Assembly: GCA_963781665.1 (NCBI GenBank)
Contig: CAWAGA010000002.1
Span: 372,001-436,000 of the forward strand
Length of the DNA stretch: 64,000 bases
Direction of reading: 5' to 3'
From: JAJYIW01 sp963781665
GTDB taxonomy: Bacteria > Chloroflexota > Anaerolineae > Anaerolineales > Anaerolineaceae
A program made the translations under genes and the position numbers. This document shows positions 54,230-62,615 of the stretch, one piece after another (position 1 is the stretch's first letter; each line of letters begins with the position of its first letter). The notes beneath the pieces are model-generated. The model had not been told where the DNA came from. It saw only the letters and a program-made list of their open reading frames with translations, and did no database searches.

Positions 54230-56907
54230 TAAAGGTTCAGACCCCGGGCGGCTTCCGGCATCTCCCTGGCCGGTGCTGAAGAGCTACGACCAGCAGCATT
54301 TACTCCGCATCGCCATGCCGCTCGGGGGTATCGGAACCGGTACCGTCTCTCTGGGCGGTAGGGGCAACCTGCAAGATTGGGAAGTCGTCAACCGCCCGGC
54401 CAAGGGGTTTACGCCCAAGAACACTTTCTTTGCCCTCTTCGCTCAAGAAGAGGGTAATCCAGCCGTAACCCGGGCGCTGGAAGGGCCGCTCGACCCTTCA
54501 CAATATGAAGGCGCCCAGGGGTGCAGCGTACCCAACCATAACCTGCCGCGCTTTCGCTCCTGCCAATTTGAGGCTGCTTACCCCCTGGCTCAGGTCACAT
54601 TGAGCGATCCGGATGTACCGGTTTCCGTCCGCCTGGAAGCTTTCAATCCCCTGGTGCCAACTAATGCCGACGACAGTGGCATCCCGATTGCGGTACTGCG
54701 CTTCCTAGTCGCAAACCGCACTCAAAAAGTTGTCAAGGCTTCTATTTGCGCCAGTTTGCAAAACTTCATTGGTGCTGACGGCTCTGACCCCAAGGTGGAT
54801 TGGGCCGGCAGAGCCACCTTCGACCATAAATTCCATCAAAACCGCAACGAGTATAAAGAAAACCACCAGCTCCACGGCATTTACATGACCTCCAAGGGCC
54901 TGGATCACTGCGCAGAGACCTGGGGTAGCCTGGCTTTGGTGCTGGCTGGCAAACACCATGAAGGCATCAGCTACCGCACCCTCTGGCCTGATTTGAGTTG
55001 GGGCGATTCACTCCTTGATTTCTGGGACGATTTCAGCCTGGACGGCCAATTGGACCAGCGCGAGTCCGGGCTGCCCAACTCCCGCCGGCCCGTCCGATTG
55101 GGCCGGCTCAAATACGGCCTCGCTGTCTGCCAGTTTCGACCTCGCGCCTGGTGCATTTCACACCTTAACCTTCTTGTTGGCCTGGCACTTCCCTAACCGC
55201 AAGACCTGGACACCGAAACCGGTAGCCGCAACCGAGCAAGGTGGCGAGCCTCACACCTGCAACTGCCAGGATGGCGACTGCCGCTCCGACCCGAATACGA
55301 TTGGCAATTATTACACCGCCCGCTTCAGCGATGCCTGGGACGTAGTCACCCGCACCGCACCGCACCTGGCAGCTCTCGAAGAAAAGACCGTTGAGTTCGT
55401 CAACGCTTTGATCGAATCCGATCTGCCGCCGGTGGTCAAAGAAGCTGCCCTTTTTAACCTGAGCAGCCTGCGCAGCCAGACCTGTTTCCGCACTCCTGAC
55501 GGCCGCTTTTTTGGGTTCGAAGGATGTAACGATAATGCCGGCTGCTGCCCAGGAAGCTGCACCCACGTTTGGAATTACGAACAGGCCACACCGTTCTTGT
55601 TTGGTGCCCTGGCGCGGACAATGCGCGAGGTCGAGTTCCACTTCAGCACCGACGACCGCGGGCTGATGAGCTTTCGCACCAACCTGCCGCTCGATCCGGG
55701 TGCAGCTGACAGCGGCAAAGGCAGCGGCTTGGGCAAAGCTGCCGCTGACGGCCAGATGGGCTGCCTGATGAAGCTCTACCGTGATTGGCAGTTGAGCGGA
55801 GATGACAGCCTGCTGCGCAGCTTATGGCCGCAGGCTCGTAAAGCCCTCGAGTTTTGCTGGATTCCGGGCGGATGGGACGCCGACCAGGATGGCGTGATGG
55901 AAGGCTGCCAGCACAATACGATGGATGTGGAATATTATGGCCCCAACCCTCAGATGGGCATCTGGTACCTGGGTGCTTTGCGGGCGATGGAAGAGATGGC
56001 CAGTTACCTCGGCGAAGAAGCCTTCGCCGCTCGCTGCCGCAGCCTGTTCGAAAACGGCCAGGCCTGGCTGGATGAGCACCTGTTCAACGGCGATTATTAC
56101 GAGCACGAGATCCGTCCGATCCAATCAGAGGCCGGCATTCCCCCTGGTTTGCGGATTGGGATGGGAGGGACGGACCCTAATGGTCAACCTGAACTTCAGT
56201 TGGGTCGCGGCTGCCTGGTCGATCAGCTCGTCGGCCAATATGTAGCCCACGTCTGCGACCTGGGCTACCTGGTGGACGAAAACCACATCCGCAAAGCGCT
56301 CCAGAGCGTGATGGCCTTCAATTTCCGTCCGAGCTTCTTCAACCACTTCAACCACCTGCGTACTTTCGTCCTTAACGACGAGGCAGCTTTGGTGATGGCC
56401 AGCTATCCCCGCGGCGAACGTCCCCGGCGACCCTTCCCTTACTTCAACGAGGTGATGACCGGGTTCGAATACTGCGCCGGGGTGCATATGCTCTACGAAG
56501 GCCAGCAGGATAACGGGCTGAAAGTGATCAAGGCTATACGCAGCCGTTACGACGGGTTGCGGCGCTCCCCCTTCGACGAAGCCGAATGCGGTCACCACTA
56601 TGCCCGCGCTATGGCCAGTTGGGCAGCCATCCTGGCCTTGACCGGTTTCCATTATTCGGGTGTGGAAAAAAGGATGACTTTTGGCCGGATGGATTCTCCC
56701 GGCCAGTGGTTGTGGTCAACTGGAGATGCCTGGGGTTTGTGCCACCAGCAAACTGAAAAGAAGCATGTGGAAATGATCCTCGAGGTCAAAGGTGGAAAGG
56801 TTTCCATTGGGAACGTGACCATTAGCGGCTTCGGCACAGTCGACCTCTCCGAAGCGGTCACCCTCGAAGGCGGAGACCGGGTCAAGATCACAGTCAAAGC
56901 AGATTAG
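54222..56907 (+). pseudogene. GH116-like glucosylceramidase/beta-glucosidase family protein with a frameshift near 55103
   Basis: Starts at ATG 54222 with GAGGAAG before it. N-terminal domain: RIAMPLGGIGTGTVSLGGRG and LQDWEVVNRPAKGF, signatures of the GH116 family (GBA2-like). The first frame runs to about 55196; the correct frame after a one-base change near 55103 continues TASLSASFDLAPGAFHTLTF and on through CCPGSCTHVWNYEQATPFLF, QHNTMDVEYYGPNPQMG (the acid/base Asp region) and FEYCAGVHMLYEGQQDNGLK. Length after correction is about 895. It hydrolyses beta-glucosides, and in the human enzyme glucosylceramide. Operon with the GH36-like gene. Confidence 0.8.
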
Positions 56908-56915
56908 AAATCGGC

Positions 56916-57052
56916 GTTGCAGTCACTCTACGAGTGCAGGCAGAAACGCAACCTACGCGGTTCCATCCCGACCTTGTAGTACTAGTAGGATGCGTTCCTA
57001 ACGCATCAGTTTTTTATTGTTGCGGTCTCTCTACGAGTGCAAGCGGAAACGC
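56916..57052. repeat. Short dispersed repeat, copies A and B
   Basis: GTTGC[A/G]GTC[A/T]CTCTACGAGTGCA.. is present at 56916-56949 and 57019-57052: 30 of 34 bases identical. Part of A (56932-56957) recurs inverted at 27711-27736. A terminator lies between A and B. Confidence 0.6.
56989..57016 (+). terminator. Intrinsic terminator after the GH116 gene
   Basis: GATGCGTT (56989-56996), loop CCT, AACGCATC (57000-57007), then AGTTTTTTATT: an 8-bp stem and six T. About 80 bases past the GH116 stop. Confidence 0.8.
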
Positions 57053-57062
57053 CATTAATGCT

Positions 57063-59318
57063 CTAATCCCATCCGCGGATGCTGCTGAAAATGCGGCGGG
57101 TGATGGAGATGCTGGCCGGCTCGAAGCGGCGTACCAGCAGCACCGAGCAGGGTGATTTTTCGGCTAGCGCGTCGGGCAAAGAGCCTGCCAGCAGGCTCTT
57201 TATCTGCCATTCCTCCGAAGCGCCGATCACCAGCAGGTCATACTCCCCCTCCCGGGTGGCTTTCAGGATTGCCTCGATCACGTTATCTGAGACAACGATC
57301 CGCGGCGATACTCCGGCCGCGCCTTCCTCTAAGACATCAGCAACGACCCGTTTCAATCCCTCTACTTCGACGTCGATATCCAACTCGGGATCGGGTCTCA
57401 ACACCCGCAGGGCGGTCAGCTGAGCATTCTCTCCCTGGGCAAATTGGGCAGCCAGGCGCAAGCCCAGCCTGGCGTGCGGGCCACCGCCGATCGGGATCAA
57501 AATACGCTTGACCTGGGTAAACTTGCGGGGCAGGAGGATAGCCACGTTGCAGGGCGCGTTCTCGAGGATTTTCTTAACCGGGCTACCATAAACCCGCCCT
57601 GAGGAAAGCGAGCCTTTCCAGTTAGTCAAGATCAGCGAAACCCCCGGGTGCATGTCGACAAATGCCACTGCCCCCGAATCGGGAGATCGCACGGCCAGGG
57701 AAAGGGTACGAATTGGCACACCTTTCTGGGCAGCTTTGACCACACTTTCCGAAATAGCCTCCTTAGGGTTCAACGGACGCCGCGTTAAGAGAGTCTGGGC
57801 GTTCTCAAGTGGAATCTGCGGGGGCGTCACCACCATCTCTACGACATTGATCACCACTCGATCGCTGGTGAGAGCCAGGGCTGAAGCCAGCTCGACCAGC
57901 GGAGCCGGATCGGCGTTATCCCAGACCGGGATGAGCACTTCATGTTTATCGCCCCGGCTGTTCGTCCCCACCGCCTCGATGATCCGCTCCATGGGCCGTT
58001 CTCTTTCGAGCAACGGTCCTAGCTCTCCGGTAACCAGCGCTTTGCGGCGCACCCAGAAGAAGAACCACACCAGACTGAGCCCTACCAGGGCCATTCCGGA
58101 TACCTGAGAGAAGCGGTCCATGGTTACGATCACGCCCAGGCATAAAACCACACTCAACACCGGTAAAACCGGGATAAATGGGGCACGGAAGCCAGGCTTA
58201 TACCAGCTCGGTTTTACCCTGCGCATCACCAGTAGCGAAATGCTCAACAAGGAATAAGAGACCATGAACAAGGCACTGGATATCTCGGCCAAAGTGGAAG
58301 CCTGGCCGGTCATAGCCAGCACGATGGCCAGCCCCCCGGTGAAAAGGATGCCATTAGCAGGAGTTCGGAATTTGGGGTGCGTCTGCCCGAACCAGGCCGG
58401 CAGCACCAGGTCGCGGCCCATGCCGTAGCTGATCCGCGAAGACGCCATCGTTGCCGCGTTGGCTGAGGACAGCGTTGCCAGCAAGGCCGCTAATAACAAT
58501 AACCCTTCCCCGACCGGGCCGAATGTCCGGGTGGCTGCCTCGACCAGCAGCCCACGCTGCGAATCGATCTGCCCCGGCGGCATCAGGCCGGTCGAGACCA
58601 ATACCAGCATCACGTAAAGAATGGTAGCGATCACAACCGATCCGATGATCGCCAACGGCAGTGTCCGGTCAGGCTGCTTCACTTCTTCAGCAATGGTGGA
58701 GATTTTCTCGAATCCGGTAAACGAGACGATGATCAAGCCGATCGATCCCACCACCGGTCCCCAGCCATTAATCGGGAATGAATCGCGTGGGATTGCGGGG
58801 TGGCTGAAAAGCCCGGCGATGACGAACAGGGCTAAAATGCATACCAAAACAACCACCACCAGGTTTTGAGCGCTGCCCGACATCTTTGCCCCCCGATAGT
58901 TCAGCCATATAAAAAGTAAGCCGAACACCAGGGCTGCGCTCCAGGGAGGGATGGGTAAGAACAGTGAAAGATACTGGCCGGCTGCAATCAGGTAGAAGCC
59001 ATTGGCAAAGGTCAGCCCCAGCCAGTTTGCCGGTCCGACCACCGACCCGGCCAGCGGTCCCAATGCCTGAGCGATGAAGGTGTAGCTGCCGCCGGCGTGA
59101 GGTATGCCGGTCGCCAGTTCTGAGATAATCAGCGTCACTGGCAAGCAGATCAGGCCGGCAATCAAGTAAGTGACGGCAGCAGCCTGGCCAGCTCGCCCTA
59201 CCACGATGCCGGGCAACACGAAGATGCCTGCTCCAATCATCGTCCCCAGGCCGATGGCCAATGCCTCTTTTAACCCTAATTCACGCAGGAAGTGCCGGGA
59301 GTCCTTTTCCACAAACAA
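57063..59318 (-). CDS. APC-type amino-acid permease fused to two universal-stress (USP) domains
   Basis: 751 residues. Residues 1-430: twelve membrane segments with GLKEALAIGLGTMIGAGIFV (first helix with the substrate-binding G-A-G-I-F), LGFTAFE-like GFEKISTIAEEVKQPDRTLP, and RISYGMGRDLVLPAWF, all standard for the APC superfamily. Residues 455-750: two USP folds, the second with ATREGEYDLLVIGASEEWQI and GSLPDALAEKSPCSVLLVRR (ATP-binding G-x2-G-x9-G). Such fusions are common in Chloroflexota and Actinobacteria; the USP part probably gates transport on nucleotide state. Divergent from polX. Complete. Confidence 0.88.
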   Translation of the reverse strand: MFVEKDSRHFLRELGLKEALAIGLGTMIGAGIFVLPGIVVGRAGQAAAVTYLIAGLICLPVTLIISELATGIPHAGGSYTFIAQALGPLAGSVVGPANWLGLTFANGFYLIAAGQYLSLFLPIPPWSAALVFGLLFIWLNYRGAKMSGSAQNLVVVVLVCILALFVIAGLFSHPAIPRDSFPINGWGPVVGSIGLIIVSFTGFEKISTIAEEVKQPDRTLPLAIIGSVVIATILYVMLVLVSTGLMPPGQIDSQRGLLVEAATRTFGPVGEGLLLLAALLATLSSANAATMASSRISYGMGRDLVLPAWFGQTHPKFRTPANGILFTGGLAIVLAMTGQASTLAEISSALFMVSYSLLSISLLVMRRVKPSWYKPGFRAPFIPVLPVLSVVLCLGVIVTMDRFSQVSGMALVGLSLVWFFFWVRRKALVTGELGPLLERERPMERIIEAVGTNSRGDKHEVLIPVWDNADPAPLVELASALALTSDRVVINVVEMVVTPPQIPLENAQTLLTRRPLNPKEAISESVVKAAQKGVPIRTLSLAVRSPDSGAVAFVDMHPGVSLILTNWKGSLSSGRVYGSPVKKILENAPCNVAILLPRKFTQVKRILIPIGGGPHARLGLRLAAQFAQGENAQLTALRVLRPDPELDIDVEVEGLKRVVADVLEEGAAGVSPRIVVSDNVIEAILKATREGEYDLLVIGASEEWQIKSLLAGSLPDALAEKSPCSVLLVRRFEPASISITRRIFSSIRGWD

Positions 59319-59383
59319 GTCCTCACCCCAGGATTATATGCCCGTTTCATACGATTGACGTGTTGTTAATGGCCAACAACCTT

Positions 59384-59412
59384 TTGGACTTCTTCCTGCC
59401 TTGTGATATCAT
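59384..59412 (+). promoter_or_regulatory. Promoter of the PolX-PHP gene
   Basis: TTGGAC (59384-59389), 17 bases, TATCAT (59407-59412), then only six bases to the ATG (59419) and no ribosome site: a leaderless transcript is likely. Confidence 0.65.
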
Positions 59413-59418
59413 AGAATT

Positions 59419-61164
59419 ATGGTAGAAAAAGTGGGAAAGATAACCAATCACAAGCTTGCAGAAATTTTTCGGACTATCGCCGACTTGCTCGAGATCAAAG
59501 GCGAGGTCGTCTTCAAAGTCCAGGCCTACCGCAGAGCCGCTGACAGCCTGGAAGCGATCGGGCGCGACATCAACGAGGTGCGTAAAGCCGGCGAGCTCAA
59601 CCAGATTCCCGGCGTCGGTAAAGCCATTGCCGAGAAAATTGACGAGCTGGTCGAGACCGGCAAGCTTAATTTTTTCGAAAAGCTCAAAGAAGAGGTTCCG
59701 CTTTCGCTGCGAGATTTACTTTCGGTGCCCGACCTGGGCCCAAAGAAAGCAGCCCTTTTCTGGCATGAGCTGGGGATCACCAACCTGATAGAGCTTGAAA
59801 CGGCAGCCCGTGAGGGCAAACTGCGCAGCCTGCCGGGCATGGGCCCAAAATCTGAGGCTAAGATCATCAACGGGATCGAAGCGCTGCACCGCCGCAACGG
59901 GCGCATCATGTTAGGTAGGGCCTGGCCCTTTGCCCAGGAAATGCTGGCATGGCTGCGAAAGCTGCCGGGTGTGACCGCAGCCGAAGCCGCCGGCAGTCTA
60001 CGGCGGATGCGTCCAACGGTTGGTGATATCGACCTGGTGGCAGCTTCGCGCGATCCGCAGTCGGTTATGGAAGCTTTCACCCACCACCCCCGGGTGAGTG
60101 AGATCGTCGCGAGCGGTCAGTCTAAGTCCAGCGTTGAATTTGATGACGGATTGCGCGCCCAATTGTGGGTGCAGCCGCCCGACCGTTTCGGAACGGGGCT
60201 CCAATACGCGACCGGGTCGAAGGAACACAGCGTCCATTTCCGCGAGCTGGCGCAAAAGATGGGCCTATCGCTTTCGGAACAGCATCTGCAGCGAGAAGAC
60301 GGGAGCGAAATCCTGTGCGCTAACGAAGAAGAGGTTTATACCCTTTTGGGCTTGCCTTACATCGTGCCGGAGTTGCGCGAAGACCGGGGCGAAATCGAAG
60401 CAGCCCTGGCCGGGACCCTGCCAGACCTGATCGAAAAGGCTGATATGCGCGCCGAGCTGCACTGCCATTCGACCTGGAGCGATGGGCAGGCTTCTATCCT
60501 GGAAATGGCGCGCGCCGCTCAAAAAGCTGGCTTGCAAGTCATCGCTATTACTGACCATTCTGGTGGGTTAGGCATCACCGGTGGACCTTCTGTGGATCAA
60601 CTCGCGCGCCACCGAGAGGAGATCGCAGCCGCCCAAAAGGAAATTGGGGACGGCATCCGCATTTTACAGGGCACCGAGGTTGAAATCCGGGCCGATGGCA
60701 GCCTGGATTACCCGGATGAGGTGCTGGCTGGATTAGATATCGTCATCGCTTCGCTGCATACCAGCCTGCGCCAGCCGCGCGAGCAGATCACCCGGCGCTT
60801 GTTAGGGGTCATCCGCAACCAGCATGTCGACATCATCGGTCATCCCACGGGGGGACTGATGCCAGACCGAGAAAGCGCCGATCTCGATATGGATGCTGTT
60901 TTTCAAACTGTAGCAGAAAATGGGGTGGTCCTGGAAATTAACGCCGATCCAGCCCGGCTGGATTTGGACGATGTCTATTCAAGACGGGCAGTCGAGTTGG
61001 GGATCAACTTAAGCATCAACCGTGATGCACATTCGCCTGAAACCATCGGGCAGGTCGAATTCGGTCTGGCGACAGCCCGCCGCGGTTGGGTGTCCGCTGC
61101 CAGCGTGATTAACACCTGGCACGTAGAAAAGCTGGTGGAATGGCTGAAAAATCGGGGGACGTAA
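59419..61164 (+). CDS. DNA polymerase X-like protein with PHP domain, third catalytic Asp replaced
   Basis: 581 residues. HhH domain (LNQIPGVGKAIAEKIDELVE, LPGMGPKSEAKI), palm (AGSLRRMRPTVGDIDLV, Asp203 and Asp205 present) and thumb (GLQYATGSKEHSVHFRELAQ), then a PHP domain with HCHSTWSDG, TDHSGGLGITGG, GTEVEI, ASLHTSL, HPTGG and SINRDAHSP metal ligands complete. The third polymerase Asp (normally VDLRV) is Gln248 in RAQLWVQPP. In Bacillus PolX the polymerase fills gaps in base-excision repair and PHP supplies 3'-5' exonuclease. Here polymerase activity may be lost while the nuclease/phosphodiesterase part looks active. Confidence 0.88.
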   Translation: MVEKVGKITNHKLAEIFRTIADLLEIKGEVVFKVQAYRRAADSLEAIGRDINEVRKAGELNQIPGVGKAIAEKIDELVETGKLNFFEKLKEEVPLSLRDLLSVPDLGPKKAALFWHELGITNLIELETAAREGKLRSLPGMGPKSEAKIINGIEALHRRNGRIMLGRAWPFAQEMLAWLRKLPGVTAAEAAGSLRRMRPTVGDIDLVAASRDPQSVMEAFTHHPRVSEIVASGQSKSSVEFDDGLRAQLWVQPPDRFGTGLQYATGSKEHSVHFRELAQKMGLSLSEQHLQREDGSEILCANEEEVYTLLGLPYIVPELREDRGEIEAALAGTLPDLIEKADMRAELHCHSTWSDGQASILEMARAAQKAGLQVIAITDHSGGLGITGGPSVDQLARHREEIAAAQKEIGDGIRILQGTEVEIRADGSLDYPDEVLAGLDIVIASLHTSLRQPREQITRRLLGVIRNQHVDIIGHPTGGLMPDRESADLDMDAVFQTVAENGVVLEINADPARLDLDDVYSRRAVELGINLSINRDAHSPETIGQVEFGLATARRGWVSAASVINTWHVEKLVEWLKNRGT

Positions 61165-61253
61165 GGCTCGTAGATTAGTCATTTAGAATGAGATCAGTTA
61201 CTGCTTTCTTCCCTTGTACTTCTTCCCTTATTCCCTGTTTTCTTATTCCTTCA

Positions 61254-61568
61254 TCACAATCCAAGTATCATAAATCCACCTGCGCCCAGAGGCAAGATGG
61301 ATAAGATAAGATTACTGTAAACAAAGTCTAATTTGAACTGGGCCATGACTCCCATCAAGAGCAGCCAGAGCGCAGTAACGATGACACCTACGTTCTCCTT
61401 AACGGTCCCGGCCAATACCAAAAAGAGCAGGAGCGCAGCCAAAACGAAGACAGCGATGGTGAGATTCTGGTTATTGGGGAAAATGCGATAACCAAGCAGC
61501 GAGCTGACACCCAGCCCTAGCAAGATAAGGCCGATAATGATCATAACCGGATTGTCATTGAATTTCAA
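61254..61568 (-). CDS. Four-helix membrane protein (LiaF/DUF5668-like)
   Basis: 104 residues, ATG preceded by GAGGAGGG. Four hydrophobic segments: PVMIIIGLILLGLGVSSLL, LTIAVFVLAALLLFLVLAG, VGVIVTALWLLLMGVMAQF and LILSILPLGAGGFMILGL. The G-L-x-L-L-x-G-x(G) pairs are typical of the membrane part shared by LiaI-LiaF-type proteins; there is no soluble domain. Function unknown. Convergent with the PolX gene. Confidence 0.6.
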   Translation of the reverse strand: MKFNDNPVMIIIGLILLGLGVSSLLGYRIFPNNQNLTIAVFVLAALLLFLVLAGTVKENVGVIVTALWLLLMGVMAQFKLDFVYSNLILSILPLGAGGFMILGL

Positions 61569-61906
61569 TGTGCCCTCCTCTTGATAATTTGTCGAGAGTC
61601 GCGGATTATCGATGGGAAAACTGATTTCATAAATTATATCATTTTTGGATGTCTTTTTTTTGTTACAAAATTGTCCTAACTCTATAACAGTTCGAGCACT
61701 TCCTCTTGAATAATTGGTTTCAGGGGTGTATTATTAGATCAGGTCGAACGGAAATCCTCCCAGCGTAGATGCACCATCTGTTTTCGCCCTTCTTCCCTTC
61801 CCAACTCCCCGCCTCTTCCCAGGCGGGGAGTAACCAACAGAGATTTTATCTTGGGGTACTGCGGATCGAGCCCTGAGAAGATCTCAACCTGCAGTTGGCA
61901 GAGCTA
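61569..61906. other. Intergenic stretch before the TadE gene, with a leader hairpin
   Basis: About 340 bases. ACTCCCCGCCT (61804-61814), loop CTTCCC, AGGCGGGGAGT (61821-61831) form a perfect 11-bp, GC-rich stem 76 bases before the TadE start. No T-run follows, so it could be a leader structure rather than a terminator. Nothing else is supported. Confidence 0.55.
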
Positions 61907-62566
61907 ATGAAAAAGAAAATAAAATTGTCTCACCCCTCCAGCAATGGCCAGAGCCTCCTTGAGCTAGCTCTCTTTTTCCCAGTTTTGTTGATGCTGCTTT
62001 CTGGGGTCACCGAATTTGGCTTCTTGCTGAACACGTTTTTGAACCTGATCAATGGGCCGCGTGAATTGGCACGCTATGCTGTAGCCCAGAATCCATTCAA
62101 TGGAACTGGTTTTATCAACGACAATTCCGATTTTTACACTGAGATCGCCCGTGAAGCCTTGCTGGCGCTGGCTCCCTACTCTCTTGACCCTGCCAGAGAC
62201 GACGTCATCATTTCAGTATTTACCATTAATGGTGAACAAATCTCCCGATATCCCAACGAAGGCCACCTTTCTGGAGAGAGCGCTCTGGATAATACCGTAG
62301 GAGAATGGCACCTTAATGGGCGTGGCAGCAATTGCACCGAGGGCGTGGATATTGATTGCCATTTAACCCGTTTTACCAGTGACGAAATCCTGGCCAAGGT
62401 AACCCAAACCGGCGGCGCTGAAATTCCCCCCAACACCGGGGTCATCCTGGTCGAGCTGTATTACAACTATCATCAGTTACTCAACCTGCCATGGCTGTCC
62501 TTCATCGGCAACCCTATCCAGGTTTATACCTATACCATGATGCCGGTTATGGCAGCAACACCTTGA
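61907..62566 (+). CDS. TadE-like pilus-assembly protein
   Basis: Start at ATG 61907 (MKKKIKLSHPSSNGQSLLEL); an in-frame TTG lies 12 bases earlier. 219 residues. NGQSLLELALFFPVLLMLLSGVTEFGF is the TadE signature (G-x-S-x-x-E at the membrane boundary followed by one membrane helix), cut by a prepilin-type peptidase in other species. The rest is an extracellular domain with two Cys (NCTEGVDIDC). TadE-type pseudopilins belong to Flp/Tad adhesion pili. The following gene is the TadG-like partner. Confidence 0.8.
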   Translation: MKKKIKLSHPSSNGQSLLELALFFPVLLMLLSGVTEFGFLLNTFLNLINGPRELARYAVAQNPFNGTGFINDNSDFYTEIAREALLALAPYSLDPARDDVIISVFTINGEQISRYPNEGHLSGESALDNTVGEWHLNGRGSNCTEGVDIDCHLTRFTSDEILAKVTQTGGAEIPPNTGVILVELYYNYHQLLNLPWLSFIGNPIQVYTYTMMPVMAATP

Positions 62567-62615
62567 AACTTTCAGCCCGGCTTCGTGAACCCCAATTTGG
62601 ATTGATGAAAACCTG

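Noticed and set aside
54705..54959. Minus-strand frames opposite the GH116 gene (also 55165-55641, 56125-56652)
   Set aside because: Shadows of the GH116 coding sequence; no independent support.
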